Positions 54,276 through 64,000 of a stretch of 64,000 nucleotides of DNA are shown here, in pieces. The position numbers and the translations under genes are program-made. Source of the DNA: Penicillus capitatus (lineage: Eukaryota > Chlorophyta); NCBI GenBank assembly GCA_965649825.1, contig OZ287694.1, forward strand, positions 1,116,001-1,180,000, in the 5' to 3' direction. Each line of letters starts with the position of its first letter. Within the stretch, counting starts at the first letter, position 1. The notes under the pieces are model-generated. The model saw only the letters and a program-made list of their open reading frames with translations, had not been told where the DNA came from and did no database searches.

Positions 54276-55773
54276 ATGTCTGGCGAGAACGAACAGACGG
54301 AATGCGGATGCGAGACGTCGTTCCTCCGATGGCGACGTGACGCTCGGGAGGATGCACCACGTCTCATACCGTGAGCGTCGTGTATCCTCCGATTCCATCT
54401 CTCCTTGCATTGTATCCAGGACAGATGGAGGGAAACTCGATTCGAGGTGCTTGGAATATCACCTACTGCAGTTCGACGCTTGGAAAAAGGATGATGAATC
54501 GGTCGCCGACGATGCTGCCTTCGTTGACGCGTCGGAGACTCGGCCAAATCGTCGCGATGTCGACAGCGCTCGTCCGAATCGTGGAAGCAAGACGTCACGT
54601 AGATTCGAGGTGCGCTATTCGGCCCAGCGGTATGCCACGGATTCGAAGTGCTGTTGTTGTAGAGATGGAGGCATGAAAAACAAGAGGCGTTTCAGAAACT
54701 GCAAGCCGAGATGGACGATTTGAAAAAGGCCAATGCACAACTGCAAATCCGGCAGCAGACAATGGAGCAGCAGTCCGACAGCCTGCGAGCAGAAATCTCG
54801 CAGCTGCGTTCCGATAAAGCCTCCGCCGTGCTGCACGCCAAAACCGTCGAAGAAGCGTCGGAAACGCGCGAAGCCGGGCGCATCGGTCTCGTCGCTGAAC
54901 AGACTGAACAGCTAAGAGAGGTGTATGTGCGAGTCGATTGGGTCTCTTGGCAACATCTTTGGATCGTTATAGGCACTCGAAGAAGTGCGGACTCTTCGCG
55001 GAAGACTCGCTGAACTGGAGCGGCAGAATACGGCGCTGAAATTGCTGTACTGCGACGAAACGGAGCGTGTCACAAGACAGGAACACGATCGAAAGAAACT
55101 CGAGACGCAGCTGGACGAACTTCAAGTCTAGACGATAGCCTTCCTCCCTTGCAGCTCGATCCACGGATATCTGTAGAGGGAACTCCGAACGTGTCAACAG
55201 CGCAGTTCAGCGTGGGAAGAGGCGATCGAGAGTCTTAAGAAAGAAAGAGACGACGCGCAAAGCAGATGTACAGAACTGCAGAAGGAAACAGCTTCCATTC
55301 ATGAAGAGCTAACACGCTGTCAAGGTATCCCTTTCGCTTGGGTACACAACGATGCATTCTGCATTTGACGCACAGACGGCCGGCAAAAGGATGTCGCGAA
55401 ACTCAAAGCTGAGATTATGTCCTGTCAGAAACGCGAGATCGATAATCAGACGCTCTTGAGCGAGGCGCAGAGAGAACTGAACGAAACGCGATCGGCATTG
55501 GAAGAAACTGCAGGCAGATCGGCGACGTTGCAGCATCAGATGGACTCCCTAACCGAGAACAACGCCTCACTGACCGCACAACTCGAGGTGCGTTATGCAC
55601 GTATGTACTGCAGAATGGAAGCTCTGATCTCGTCTTGTCAGGCGACAGAGAGTCATGTCCATTCCCTCGTTAAGCACATCAGTCAGGTGCAGAATGAAAA
55701 TGCCGAGGTTAAGGCTGCCCTACGAGGCTCTGGGAGTCATCATTACGGTACCTTAACGCGAAAAGAAACCTGA
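54276..55773 (+). CDS. Coiled-coil protein of unknown function
   Basis: Seven exons (54276-54370, 54420-54609, 54663-54920, 54973-55125, 55177-55324, 55376-55587, 55642-55773) sum to exactly 396 codons; introns are 49-54 nt. The N-terminal quarter is Cys- and Arg/Asp-containing (MSGENEQTECGCETSFLRWRR). From residue about 95 onward the protein is almost continuous coiled coil (FQKLQAEMDDLKKANAQLQ, LRGRLAELERQNTALK, LNETRSALEETAG, VKHISQVQNENAEVKAAL). Such proteins are commonly cytoskeletal, centrosomal or ciliary, but nothing here decides among them. Confidence 0.75.
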
Positions 55774-56547
55774 ACCCTACTTGCGCAGAAATGTTAACAG
55801 CGTCGCTTTGTGACAGCTTAAATGCGTGTTCAGACAGCGCTCGATGTCTTGCATAAACAATGTGCAGCTGGCTGTGTGGTCTATTTGAGTTTCTTTTTCG
55901 GTCTCAGTTGACTTGTGTGGCCACATTTTTTCTTGCGACAATTTGAGGCTCTCGAATGCATACGCGCATAGCACCTGAATACAGAGCAAACAGATGGAGG
56001 ATGGTGTCTTCTTTGGGAGTGTCTCTACTTTCGGCAGATGAGTTTGTCTTGGTTGTACTTTCTGGCCAAGATTTGGAGAGATGGCTCGATGATGCCGCCC
56101 AACAGACGTCCTGTCAGGTGCAAGGTACAATCTGAACGCCGCCAACCAGCGTATCCTTATCAAATCTGTTTTTAATCAGAGACACTGTTATTACCCTTTT
56201 CGATCACATAGTCTGAAAGCACACTGTCCTCTTTCAGCACTCGACCAGCAAACGACAGACACTGATCATGACTCGGAAGGCCTATGTGTCAACCACAGCT
56301 TCGCAGTGTCCTATTGTCCTGCCGTCGGGGCGGACCTTCTCTGGTCTGAAGGAGTTCCTTTACGGAAGCGACACTTTGACTTGGGTCGACAGTGATGGTA
56401 TGGGTCTGTCCCTGAATGCCCCGCACGAAAACTTGCATCTTGTGACTTTGAATGCCGCGCTTTCACCGTGGATGAACGAACAAACACGCCGCCAGTAGAA
56501 TCCGTCCGATGGACGATGATGATAGACGAACAATTCATTCATTCAGG
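55774..56547. other. Intergenic region upstream of neurochondrin
   Basis: The 774 bp contain a 128-codon minus-strand ORF (55777-56163, Lys/Thr/Pro-rich) and a 76-codon plus-strand ORF (56268-56498, RTFSGLKEFLYGSDTLTWVDSDG). Neither has a recognised domain. The latter has a true ATG and might be a small gene or upstream ORF. Confidence 0.35.
56268..56498 (+). CDS. Hypothetical 76-residue ORF
   Basis: This intronless frame starts with ATG and ends 50 bp before the neurochondrin start. Its composition is protein-like (SGRTFSGLKEFLYGSDTLTW) but no family is recognised. It could be a small gene, an upstream ORF of neurochondrin or chance. Confidence 0.2.
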   Translation: MTRKAYVSTTASQCPIVLPSGRTFSGLKEFLYGSDTLTWVDSDGMGLSLNAPHENLHLVTLNAALSPWMNEQTRRQ

Positions 56548-58683
56548 ATGCCGACGGGTACAGAATTCCAGCAGAACTTCGAGAGTTGCCTGTCTCTGCT
56601 CCGATGCCCATCCGACGAACGCAAGTAGGCGACAATCATTAGTCTATCTCTGCGGAACACTTGGCGATCCTATAGATTCGCTGGATTGCTCATCGCGAGC
56701 AAACTTCTCACACAGTGTGATGAGGTGGCATTGGAACGTTTGCTCGAAGCTGTTGGGCCGCATTTCGTCGAGAGAATGCTTTACCCGCTCAATTCAGGTG
56801 TGTTCGATGGCAATCGTCGATGCAGATGTGTGAGCACGTGCACAGACTTCGTGCAGCGAGAAGGGTCGGAGATCGAGATGAAGGTCGCTATGATCGGACT
56901 CGCCTTTTCCCTTATGAATGCTGTCTGCATTCCCTCCATCGTCGCCAAACATGGAGAAGCGTTTCAGCTCTTTCTTCACTACAGTTGCAAAGTGTGTATA
57001 ATCTGCTTCAGCAGCGAACATCGTGATGCTGGTGGATAGTTATGGGAGAAAAGAAGAAGCTTCTGCGAAGCTGCGTGCGAACTGGGATTCAAACCCGAAG
57101 TCTGTCGATTTGAGAAAACACATAGCGAAAAGCGTTTTGGATTCAGATGCTGCACGAGATTTTTGGAGATTCTCTGGAATTCATGATCGCCTTTCTTAAG
57201 GACACTGGCAATACCGATCTGCTGGAACCGCAACAGATTTCAAAGTGCATCGGCGCGGCACGGTTCGCTCTGCAAGTACAAGAGCATCTTGTTGAGTGAT
57301 GACTAAGTGCTTTACTTTTCGATGAATCAGTGCTCCGAACACAGCATTCCAGCTATGGACCTGTGCCATACCCTCCTTTGTGAAGCAGCATGGATGAAGA
57401 GATTATTGACAGGTCGCTGTCATCTCATCATGATCCTCGTTATTGCAGCTGCTTGTCCAGAGTGTCCAGATGACATCTTGGATCTCTTGCAGCTCTTGTC
57501 GCAGTTTCTTGTCATAGAGAAGAGTGAGATGCAGAAAGGAAAGGAAGCCGTCACATCAAGGGAAGACCGAGCAAAGCTACAGCTTCAGGCTTTAAGCACA
57601 CTCGTCTCCATTCTTTCGACATCGGAGGTTTAGCCAACGCCTTCTGCCCCTTCACTATCACACTTCTTTCTAGACGATTGTTGCAGATGCGTTTGAACGA
57701 GATGCTAAACAAGATCCACCTCGGCATCGTTCGTTTTGCAGGAATGTTCGCAGAGGAGTCCATCAAATGCTGTCTAGCAAAAGCAGTCCTGTTCAGATGC
57801 ACTCCATATTCTGTCTTCTCCATTCTACCATCAGCGTTCTTGACGTGACAACTGTTTTTGGAAGCTCTGCTTGCGTGGAGTCCATTCCCAAAGATGAAAA
57901 CCATCGACGGGAGAGCATACTGTTGGAAAATGAAGATTGGCAGCTCTTTCATCTTTGCACCACACGGGCACAGGTGGAACTGAGTTTGTTGCTGCAAGAT
58001 GTTCAGCACCCTGACGAAAGAATCACCAGATCAGAGGTATGTCGCTCTGGTGATCTGAATCAACAATCATGTAGTGTCATCCAAAGGGTCGTCTGCTCAA
58101 TGCCGCAGAATCGTCCTCTCCTGGGCCACGAAGCCAACCCGCTGGAGAAACGGCATTGTGTTTTCATACAAGCGGCGAACGAGCGCTGTCGCTGTTGCCG
58201 ATCTATCTGATGCTGTTCGAAGCGTTCATCGATCTGCTTGTACAGACAGAGAGCTCAAACCCGGCGCTGGATGGTGTTTTCGCCGATGTGGACGAAGCTG
58301 TGCTGCACCTGATGCTGTTTATGAAGGATCTCTCCGAGTCCAATGGCACCGCATTCACGAATCGGAACGCCGATCTCGTTGTCGGTTGCATACGACTCAT
58401 TGGCAGATACTTGGCAGAAGTGCCAATAGCACACCAGGATATCACAAAGGAGCTCATGCCTTTCATGATCTCCTACGCCAAAGGAGAAGCTGTGCCCTTC
58501 CTCATTCCTGCCCTCTACCAACTCACCGGTAACAAACACCCTGCAATCCTCTGAGAAACGAACCGCCCTCTGCCAATGACAGATGTCGAGCAAGATGGAC
58601 ACGAGGAATGGGAAAAGATGTCCAGCGATGCAACCGTCGCTTCGTTTCTGGCCCCTTATTTCGATCAACTCCACATCGGGTAA
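56548..58683 (+). CDS. Neurochondrin-like protein
   Basis: The gene starts MPTGTEFQQNFESCLSLLRC and continues after a 51-nt intron with KFAGLLIASKLLTQCDEVALERLLEAVG, matching the N-terminal helical repeats of neurochondrin. Further exons carry EIEMKVAMIGLAFSLMN, LHEIFGDSLEFMIAFLKD, ILDLLQLLSQFLVIEKSEMQ, NADLVVGCIRLIGRYLAEVP and EAVPFLIPALYQL. The last exon (DVEQDGHEEWEKMSSDA) ends at 58683. About eight short introns are present; internal boundaries are approximate. Neurochondrin is an all-helical (ARM/HEAT-like) scaffold conserved from algae and plants to animals. Its molecular role outside animals is unclear. Confidence 0.8.
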
Positions 58684-58795
58684 AATGAACATTCTTCTGT
58701 CCTGTCACATCACAAGGCATGGAAGCTAAAGGCTTAACAGAGAACAACAACATCGTTTATGTCCTCTTTCTTGACACTCCTTTTGAGCATCTGTT

Positions 58796-59173
58796 CTATT
58801 TTGGATTTCTCAGAACGAGAATAACAGAATCCCCTCTCAAGAACAGCTTGCTGATAAAACGCTCTCGGTTAACAGGCTGCGCTCCTTTTTTCCCTTTCCC
58901 TGTCTTGGGAATCTAATATCCCAGTTTGAGACTGGTCACACTTGTCAGTCACACAAATCTCACCTCTGTCCAGAGCTCCTTCACATTTTCTAAGATCATG
59001 TTCATGTGCCGGTCAAATGCTTTGACATGGGCCAAGAGCTTTCGATTGTTGCGCAGATTGATCAGCACTTGAGAATTGGATTTCACCGATGTGGTCAGAA
59101 CCGAAAGCGGTCCCGTGCGAAACTCGGTTTCTTCCTGTTTCTCTTTTTCATCGATCTCCATCGCCGTCGCCAT
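58796..59173 (-). CDS. Spliceosomal core protein SmD2
   Basis: Exons 58964-59173 and 58796-58912 (51-nt intron, phase 0) give 108 residues. The Sm fold motifs are [48 protein letters not shown] and, after the basic loop [28 protein letters not shown]. SmD2 forms part of the heptameric Sm ring on U1, U2, U4 and U5 snRNAs. It is head-to-head with the elongase gene, 62 bp between ATGs. The gene for a core splicing factor is itself split by a typical short intron. Confidence 0.96.
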
Positions 59174-59235
59174 CTCGACAACGCGCGCGACGCTCAAAAA
59201 TCGCTCATTCCCAATTCGATCTGTTCACATTATAA
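59174..59235. promoter_or_regulatory. 62-bp bidirectional spacer, SmD2 / elongase
   Basis: Only 62 bp separate divergent ATGs. An attataa sequence sits directly before the elongase ATG, too close to act as its TATA box unless the leader is extremely short. Confidence 0.5.
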
Positions 59236-60250
59236 ATGTCCGCGGAATGGTTTCCCTCCAGGGCCGTCGTCGACTGGCTCGTCGGGCCGACCTACGAAGG
59301 CACGTTCCCCATCCATCATATCCATAGACTGCTGCCTTATGTCGCATCTGCAGATCCCAGGACGGAAGACTGGCCTCTGATGGATATGCGCTACCCCCTT
59401 GCCATCACTGTGGCTTATCTCGTGAGCATCGCTCTGGGCAATCTTCTGATGCGTCGCCGGAAGGCTTTTCGACTCAAATACCTCACAACCATTCACAATG
59501 CAGTCCTGTTCAGTCTCAGTCTCTACATGTGCCTGGAGACTCTTCAACAGGTACCCGTTTCTGATGTGACGTGGAAGTCGATGAGAAGCTGTTTCTGGTG
59601 TCTAGTCTGCTGTGGAGTTTGAGTGGAGCCGTTCATTCAACTTTGCCTGTCCCGTCATTAAACCTGGACCATTTTCCCCTGCCGCACAGCGTTTAGCAAA
59701 TGTACTGTGGATACATTACATCTCCAAGGCTTACGAATTTGTGGACACCTTGATCATGGTGTTCAAGAAGAAGACACAGCAGATCACTTTTCTCCATGTC
59801 TACCACCACGCCACAACTTTCTTCCCTGTCTGGTGGTCCGTCGTCAAATATGGTCCAGGCGGCGCAGCCTACTTCTGCTGTGCCCTCAACTCGTTCATAC
59901 ACGTCGGAATGTATGCCGTATGCCCTTATCTTCGTGTACACGACGCCTATCTTGTGGCAGGTATGGCTACTATCTGTTGGCAGGACTGGGATACAAAGCG
60001 ATCGCAATAAAACCATTCATTACATACAGTCAGATGATTCAGTTTCTGTGCTTCATCACACAAGTGAGAGATGGTGTCTGATCATGGACGTCACATCGGT
60101 ATGCTCTAGGCTTCATACATGCTCCTGACTGATTGCTATCGTCCACGTCTGACCGTCGTCTTCCTGCTCTTTCAGTGTATCGTCTTTTTTGTGCTGTTCT
60201 CAAATTTTGCTTACCGAACATACTGGCATCCCAAGCCCAAAACGCCATAG
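59236..60250 (+). CDS. ELO-family very-long-chain / polyunsaturated fatty acid elongase
   Basis: Exons 59236-59550, 59606-59910, 59961-60063 and 60110-60250 (introns 46-55 nt) give 287 residues. This is a multi-pass ER membrane condensing enzyme that adds two carbons from malonyl-CoA. Motifs are KAYEFVDTLIMVFKKK, the histidine box HVYHHATT, ALNSFIHVGMYGYY and the Gln-containing ITYSQMIQFLCFITQ. TTF after HVYHHA and the QMIQF region resemble elongases acting on polyunsaturated substrates, but substrate choice cannot be read from sequence alone. The C-terminal Lys-rich end (HPKPKTP) fits ER residence. Confidence 0.93.
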
Positions 60251-60732
60251 AACTGAAAACGTGAGAAGATACGTTTGTCAAGAGATGACACGGCATGTCG
60301 CGTGTGGGAAAGTGTGTGTATGTGTGGACAGATCGTTTATTGATTGATTACAAAGAGGTCCGTTTTGACGACAGAGTCATATGTCAAGCGCAGACGATAC
60401 GCATCTAGACGCCGTGTGACATATTCTCTCTCATTTCTATCTCCCAGTCGATATACGATAGGGGGCGTTCGTTATTTGACTACCATACATAAGTGTCGAT
60501 TTTTTTTACATTTTAGAGGAGCCTCGCTTCATCTCGGTCACGATGACGATAACAAAACAACGAACATTCCACGACATACGCATATCCCAAAATTTCTGCC
60601 GAGAGGGCGAATAAGAGCAAAGACGATCCTCTTTCGACGATGGGCGGAGACTAACGTCATTTGTTCGGCTAGAAAGGAGTGAGCAACGATGCGACACGCA
60701 ACAGGCCGAGACAGTCCATAACCCAATGCCCT
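60251..60732. other. Convergent intergenic region
   Basis: About 480 bp between convergent stops; short ORFs on both strands without motifs. Untranslated regions probably fill it. Confidence 0.45.
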
Positions 60733-61122
60733 TCAGAGATGTACCATCATCATGCCTTTGTCCGCAGCACGGCATCGGGACAGCTTCTCCGTCACAGCGG
60801 GAGATTGTTTGTATGGCGCGTTGAAGCTCAGACTGCGCTCCCAAACTTTCCCCGATTCAAGGCGCTTCAGTCGACTGGCTTGCGTCCTTCGTTTTTTGTG
60901 CGAATTTCGAAATCTTTTCGAACAGGACTGAGTGAAATCGCCCTTCTCGATGGCCAACAGACAATCCACGCACACTTGATGGCTTCCCATGTGCACCCAT
61001 TCTTCCTTTTCTTCGGTACTTAGTTTAAAGTAGACTTTGGATGACCTCTTGCCACATCCGGCGCAGCGAGCGACGCGGCAAAGACGCCAAGGGAGGAATT
61101 TAAGACAGAATGGAAATGCCAT
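60733..61122 (-). CDS. Small zinc-ribbon-like hypothetical protein
   Basis: This intronless frame of 129 residues starts MAFPFCLKFLPWRLCR. It has a CxxC...CxxC arrangement (CAGCGKRSSKVYF and HQVCVDCLLAIEKGDF) that could bind one zinc, followed by a basic helix (RFRNSHKKRRTQASRLKRLE). No family is recognised. The N-terminus is hydrophobic and basic, possibly an organelle leader. It could also be part of a spliced gene whose other exons I did not find. Confidence 0.4.
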   Translation of the reverse strand: MAFPFCLKFLPWRLCRVARCAGCGKRSSKVYFKLSTEEKEEWVHMGSHQVCVDCLLAIEKGDFTQSCSKRFRNSHKKRRTQASRLKRLESGKVWERSLSFNAPYKQSPAVTEKLSRCRAADKGMMMVHL

Positions 61123-61859
61123 GCGTCGGACTCGAAACGCTACACGACACAATAAAGCTAAACTGCGTCGTGGTACCCCGCCAGTTTTTCACAGGAGAGG
61201 TTAGCAATCAAGCGGAGCCGTACGGTGAACCGCGACCCGAATGCGCGAAACGGCTCGCCGTTGTTTTCTTAAGTACTAACCGGAAGGCGAAGCAGGGGTG
61301 AGAGAGATATTCACTTCAAATCGACTACCGTTGTGTCTAAAAAAATGCAGTCAATGGCACACATGGTGCTGCATCGGTGACTGGGCTGTTTAAGAATGGA
61401 CGCCTGGCTTCGAGGCAACGTCGATGGGCGAATCGCAACCGTCGTTCGAGGAACGACCGATTCAGCAACGAAAAGCGCTCTGTAGCATGTCGTTCGGCGA
61501 CACCGCACATTGGCGGAAATGCAGAACTACCGTTATGGTCGCTACGGTGTGCATGGGGTGGATAGAATTCATGCTCCTTTCAATTGTCATGCAACGGTAT
61601 TGGCTTGCAGGCAGCGACTCTCCGATATAGTTCTTGTGTTTTTCTGTCTGCGACGCGTTCAGACGAGAGAACCGTTGTGCGAAGCCGCTGGCGTCACTCA
61701 GCGCTGGTCTATTTGCTGTCCGTGCAGAAGTGCCACGCGTCCTGAATACCGTCGCGAGTCACGTCACATCGAAATCGAAAAGATCAGCGTTTCTAAGTTT
61801 GCGCAAAGAGAAATGAGACACACTGTTCCGATGACCGATAGGAAACTATGCCGCACTCG
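61123..61859. other. Spacer upstream of zinc-ribbon-like gene
   Basis: The 737 bp hold overlapping plus-strand ORFs. One (61424-61630) encodes a 68-residue peptide with a single hydrophobic helix (TTVMVATVCMGWIEFMLLSIVM), which resembles small membrane subunits but has no diagnostic motif. Confidence 0.35.
61424..61630 (+). CDS. Possible small single-pass membrane protein
   Basis: A 68-residue ATG-initiated frame has a charged N-terminus (MGESQPSFEERPIQQRKAL), one predicted transmembrane helix and a short tail. Size and topology resemble small respiratory-complex or V-ATPase accessory subunits, but no sequence motif confirms this. Confidence 0.25.
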   Translation: MGESQPSFEERPIQQRKALCSMSFGDTAHWRKCRTTVMVATVCMGWIEFMLLSIVMQRYWLAGSDSPI

Positions 61860-64000
61860 CTAGAGCGTCAGAGAAACCGGAATCTTTAGGATTCTGTGAA
61901 AGCAGCGTAAATCGATGGTTCCATCTGTTAGCTGCGCTTCCCATCTCTCTTTTCCTCGCATTCTCTCCATTTGACGTGGACTCTTCTCGTCGTTATAGCC
62001 GCCGACTGCATAGAGATCGTCCCTAAGGAAGAGAAGAGCCCCTTCGTTTCGAGCGTAGTTCATGTCAGGGCCGTTTCTCCATTTCTGCGCTCTGAAATCG
62101 AAAATCTCGACGATTGGTAGTTCGACGTTCTGCGCCGAGCAGCCGCCGACAATGAAGAGCGCATCTCCATCGGATGCTCCAGAGAGGCAGCGTCGTGATG
62201 TGGGTAGGGACCCAATCGTTGTCCACGATCCCTGTGTCATACATACAGCTGACCCACACATCAGTAATGGCATCCACGCACCTGTCGAGGATCGTACTGC
62301 TCGACCGTGTCCACGTTTCCCCTGCCTTGCCCACAAAGGCCTCCGAAGATGTAAAGGGCATTTCTACTGCTGTCCGATGTCACACCATGATAGTACCTTC
62401 AGCCTACAAAGTGAACCAGAGACACTCCATCTGTCCATCATTACCTGAGATCTGTCGAAGATCTGAATTCTTGCCACGTATCTCGCTCGGGGTGATAGAT
62501 CTCGGACGTGGGATTGGCTCGATGCATCTCTCCAATCACATAGAGCTTTCCGTTGAGACTTGCAGCTGGAACGCCTGTTCGACAACCAGACATAGGCGAC
62601 AGACTCTCCCATCTCTCTGGAAGCATCGATCCTTTGACGTGCAGGAATGGCAGATGGTTACTTACTCGTCTGGAAACTGTAGCATCGGACGATATCGGTC
62701 GCCGTTGTCCGTTCCATGCCTCCAAACAAGTAGAGTTTCTGATCGAACAATGCCGAGGCGCCCCACACAAATGGCCCCTCTAAAACAGCAACAACGATGT
62801 GACGGGGTGACGGGTTTTATGAAAGTGACAAACCATTTCGAAAGTCGACGATCTTCTGCCACGTCCTTCTCTCAGCATCGAAGACATCTACCTGGGATAG
62901 AAGCGAAGCCAGTTCACACGAGAGCTCTTTGAGAGTGATCGAAAGAAACGCACTGTCGGAGAGCTTTTCTGTTGTCGGAGACCTCCCACGATGGCCATCT
63001 GTTCGGCAACGGCATGAACGGGAGCCATTGCCGGCGCAGCAGACATTCCTGACACGGATGGCATAACTGGCCGCTGCGGAAGGGTGTTGTACGGAACGGC
63101 CAGAGGGATGCTTGCGTTGACCTGTGTCGCAGAAAGGACCGGACTCCAAATGTGAGGATGTCCATAGGCATAGGGCAGCACCGCTGGAGGTACTGGGGGA
63201 TACGGTATGCCATTGTGTGCTTGTGATGTGACCCCTTGCGCAGGAGAAGATGGCAGTCCTGCGTTTCCTCGCGGGTTCGGGATAGCTTCCTGTCCAGCAT
63301 GATGCGACGGCGGCACCACATTTGCCTGTAACGGACGGTCATCCGTTGCCGATCGCTGAGGCGACGCTGCCCGTGGCGACATTGCATGATTGGGCAATGG
63401 CGAGTAACATCTGCCAGTGTGAAGCGGCGGCGGAGAATGTCGTGAATTGCTTGCACTCCTTGGACTGAGATAAGCCGAGTCTCCAGTTCTCTCTTCGTTC
63501 TGTAAAGGGACAGCTGCCGTTGCTGGAGGAACAGGATCTATCGGATCATTCGTCTCGTTCGCCATCGGAACGTTCGGTCCAAACGCATCGAGTTCAAATT
63601 CTCGAAAGAGGATAACGCGCATGTGTCGCAGCTCCTTTTTCATGGCGTCTATCTGTTTGTCCTTTTCTGTGACACTGATCTTCAATTCCGCCATCCTGGT
63701 CTCCTGTTCTCTCTTTTCTGCGATCAGATTGACGTTCTCCGATTTAAATCGTTCGTTCTCTGCTGTCAGCTGTGCATGCATCGCCGTCAAGTGCGCTATT
63801 CTTGGATCTTCTTCGGGCGTCATTCTACTCTCTCTGTGCATCTGAGACGGAAGAGACAAGGGTTCGTTGTCTAGACCACGGGGGAGAACTTTAGAGTAAT
63901 GCTCAACCTCGCCGTTGCGTCTCCATGTTTCGATGTTTACAGTGTGCCCTCGGTGTTCGCGTGGCGGCGTACTGCTGTGGCGTGAAGCGGCTGTCCACAT
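61860..64000 (-). CDS. Coiled-coil, Pro/Ser-rich kelch-repeat protein, possibly partial at window edge
   Basis: The protein begins at an ATG on the last base of the window (MWTAASRHSSTPPREH), so earlier exons may lie outside. A coiled coil (HLTAMHAQLTAENERFKSENVNLIAEKREQE) and a long Pro/Ser-rich linker precede kelch repeats. The repeats are spread over short exons: VDVFDAERRTWQKIVDF, ALFDQKLYLFGGMERTT, RTGVPAASLNGKLYVIGE, ALYIFGGLCGQGRGNVDTVEQYDP, ALFIVGGCSAQ and DDLYAVGGYNDEKSPRQMERM. The stop is at 61860. A beta-propeller scaffold is inferred. Unlike the kelch protein at 2330-4437, no DCD domain is visible inside the window. Confidence 0.75.

Noticed and set aside
1-64000. Telomeric repeats, rRNA, tRNA or plastid-genome content
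   Set aside because: No telomere-like arrays, rRNA segments or convincing tRNA folds were found, and the intron-rich genes rule out organelle DNA.

Overview
This window is nuclear DNA from a eukaryote with a compact genome. Nearly every recognisable gene is cut by short GT-AG introns, typically 44 to 71 nt, with a few candidates down to 28-36 nt. Exon phases sum exactly to whole codons in most of the genes I spliced by hand. There are no bacterial operons, no CRISPR array and no rRNA or tRNA gene that I can support. Several genes point to a photosynthetic organism, most likely of the green lineage: a TL29/APX4-like lumenal peroxidase relative with a twin-arginine type transit signal, a DCD-domain kelch protein, a NUDT20/24-type Nudix hydrolase, a degenerate mitochondrial ferredoxin-like protein resembling plant complex I C1-FDX, and a telobox Myb protein. 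The lineage is inferred from these genes and is not proven.

Layout from left to right. Positions 1-951 hold one copy of a repeated element, which continues off the left edge. Positions 1168-4437 carry a Nudix hydrolase and a DCD-kelch protein 27 nt apart on the same strand. Positions 4619-10607 (minus) encode one 1801-residue chromatin protein combining bromodomain, DDT/WHIM, PHIP/BRWD-like Tudor, ARID and a C-terminal Tudor-like domain. A membrane-anchored TPR protein follows (11160-13367), then a gene-poor 2 kb. Next, on the minus strand, are a TKL-like kinase (15438-16661) and the largest subunit of RNA polymerase III (16718-21754). A small secreted Cys-rich protein (22435-23288, minus) comes before a giant beta-helix (POMP-repeat) receptor-like membrane protein (24874-31339, plus). 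Then on the minus strand come the ferredoxin-like protein, a PKD2-type polycystin channel (32671-37824) and the TL29-like protein (37960-39266).

Positions 39267-41805 look non-coding. They are followed by a secreted Ala/Ser-rich protein (41806-42779) and then an inverted second copy of the left-edge element (43718-44605). Beyond it is a GC-rich, intronless gene for a disordered 391-residue protein (45117-46292), with a TATA box and four about 100-bp promoter repeats upstream.

The right third (47328-61122) is dense housekeeping: NFS1 cysteine desulfurase, eL31, mitochondrial-type bL28, a telobox Myb protein, DDRGK1/UFBP1, a possible plastid-type small protein, a coiled-coil protein, neurochondrin, SmD2 and a fatty-acid elongase. 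Many of these genes are head-to-head pairs with only 62-79 bp between start codons. The window ends in a coiled-coil/kelch protein (61860-64000, minus) that may be cut by the edge.

Functionally the genes are mostly independent housekeeping or membrane genes. The notable pieces are the composite chromatin reader, the heme-site-less lumenal peroxidase homologue, the close same-strand pairs that could be dicistronic, and the inverted repeat pair flanking about 42.8 kb of cellular genes.
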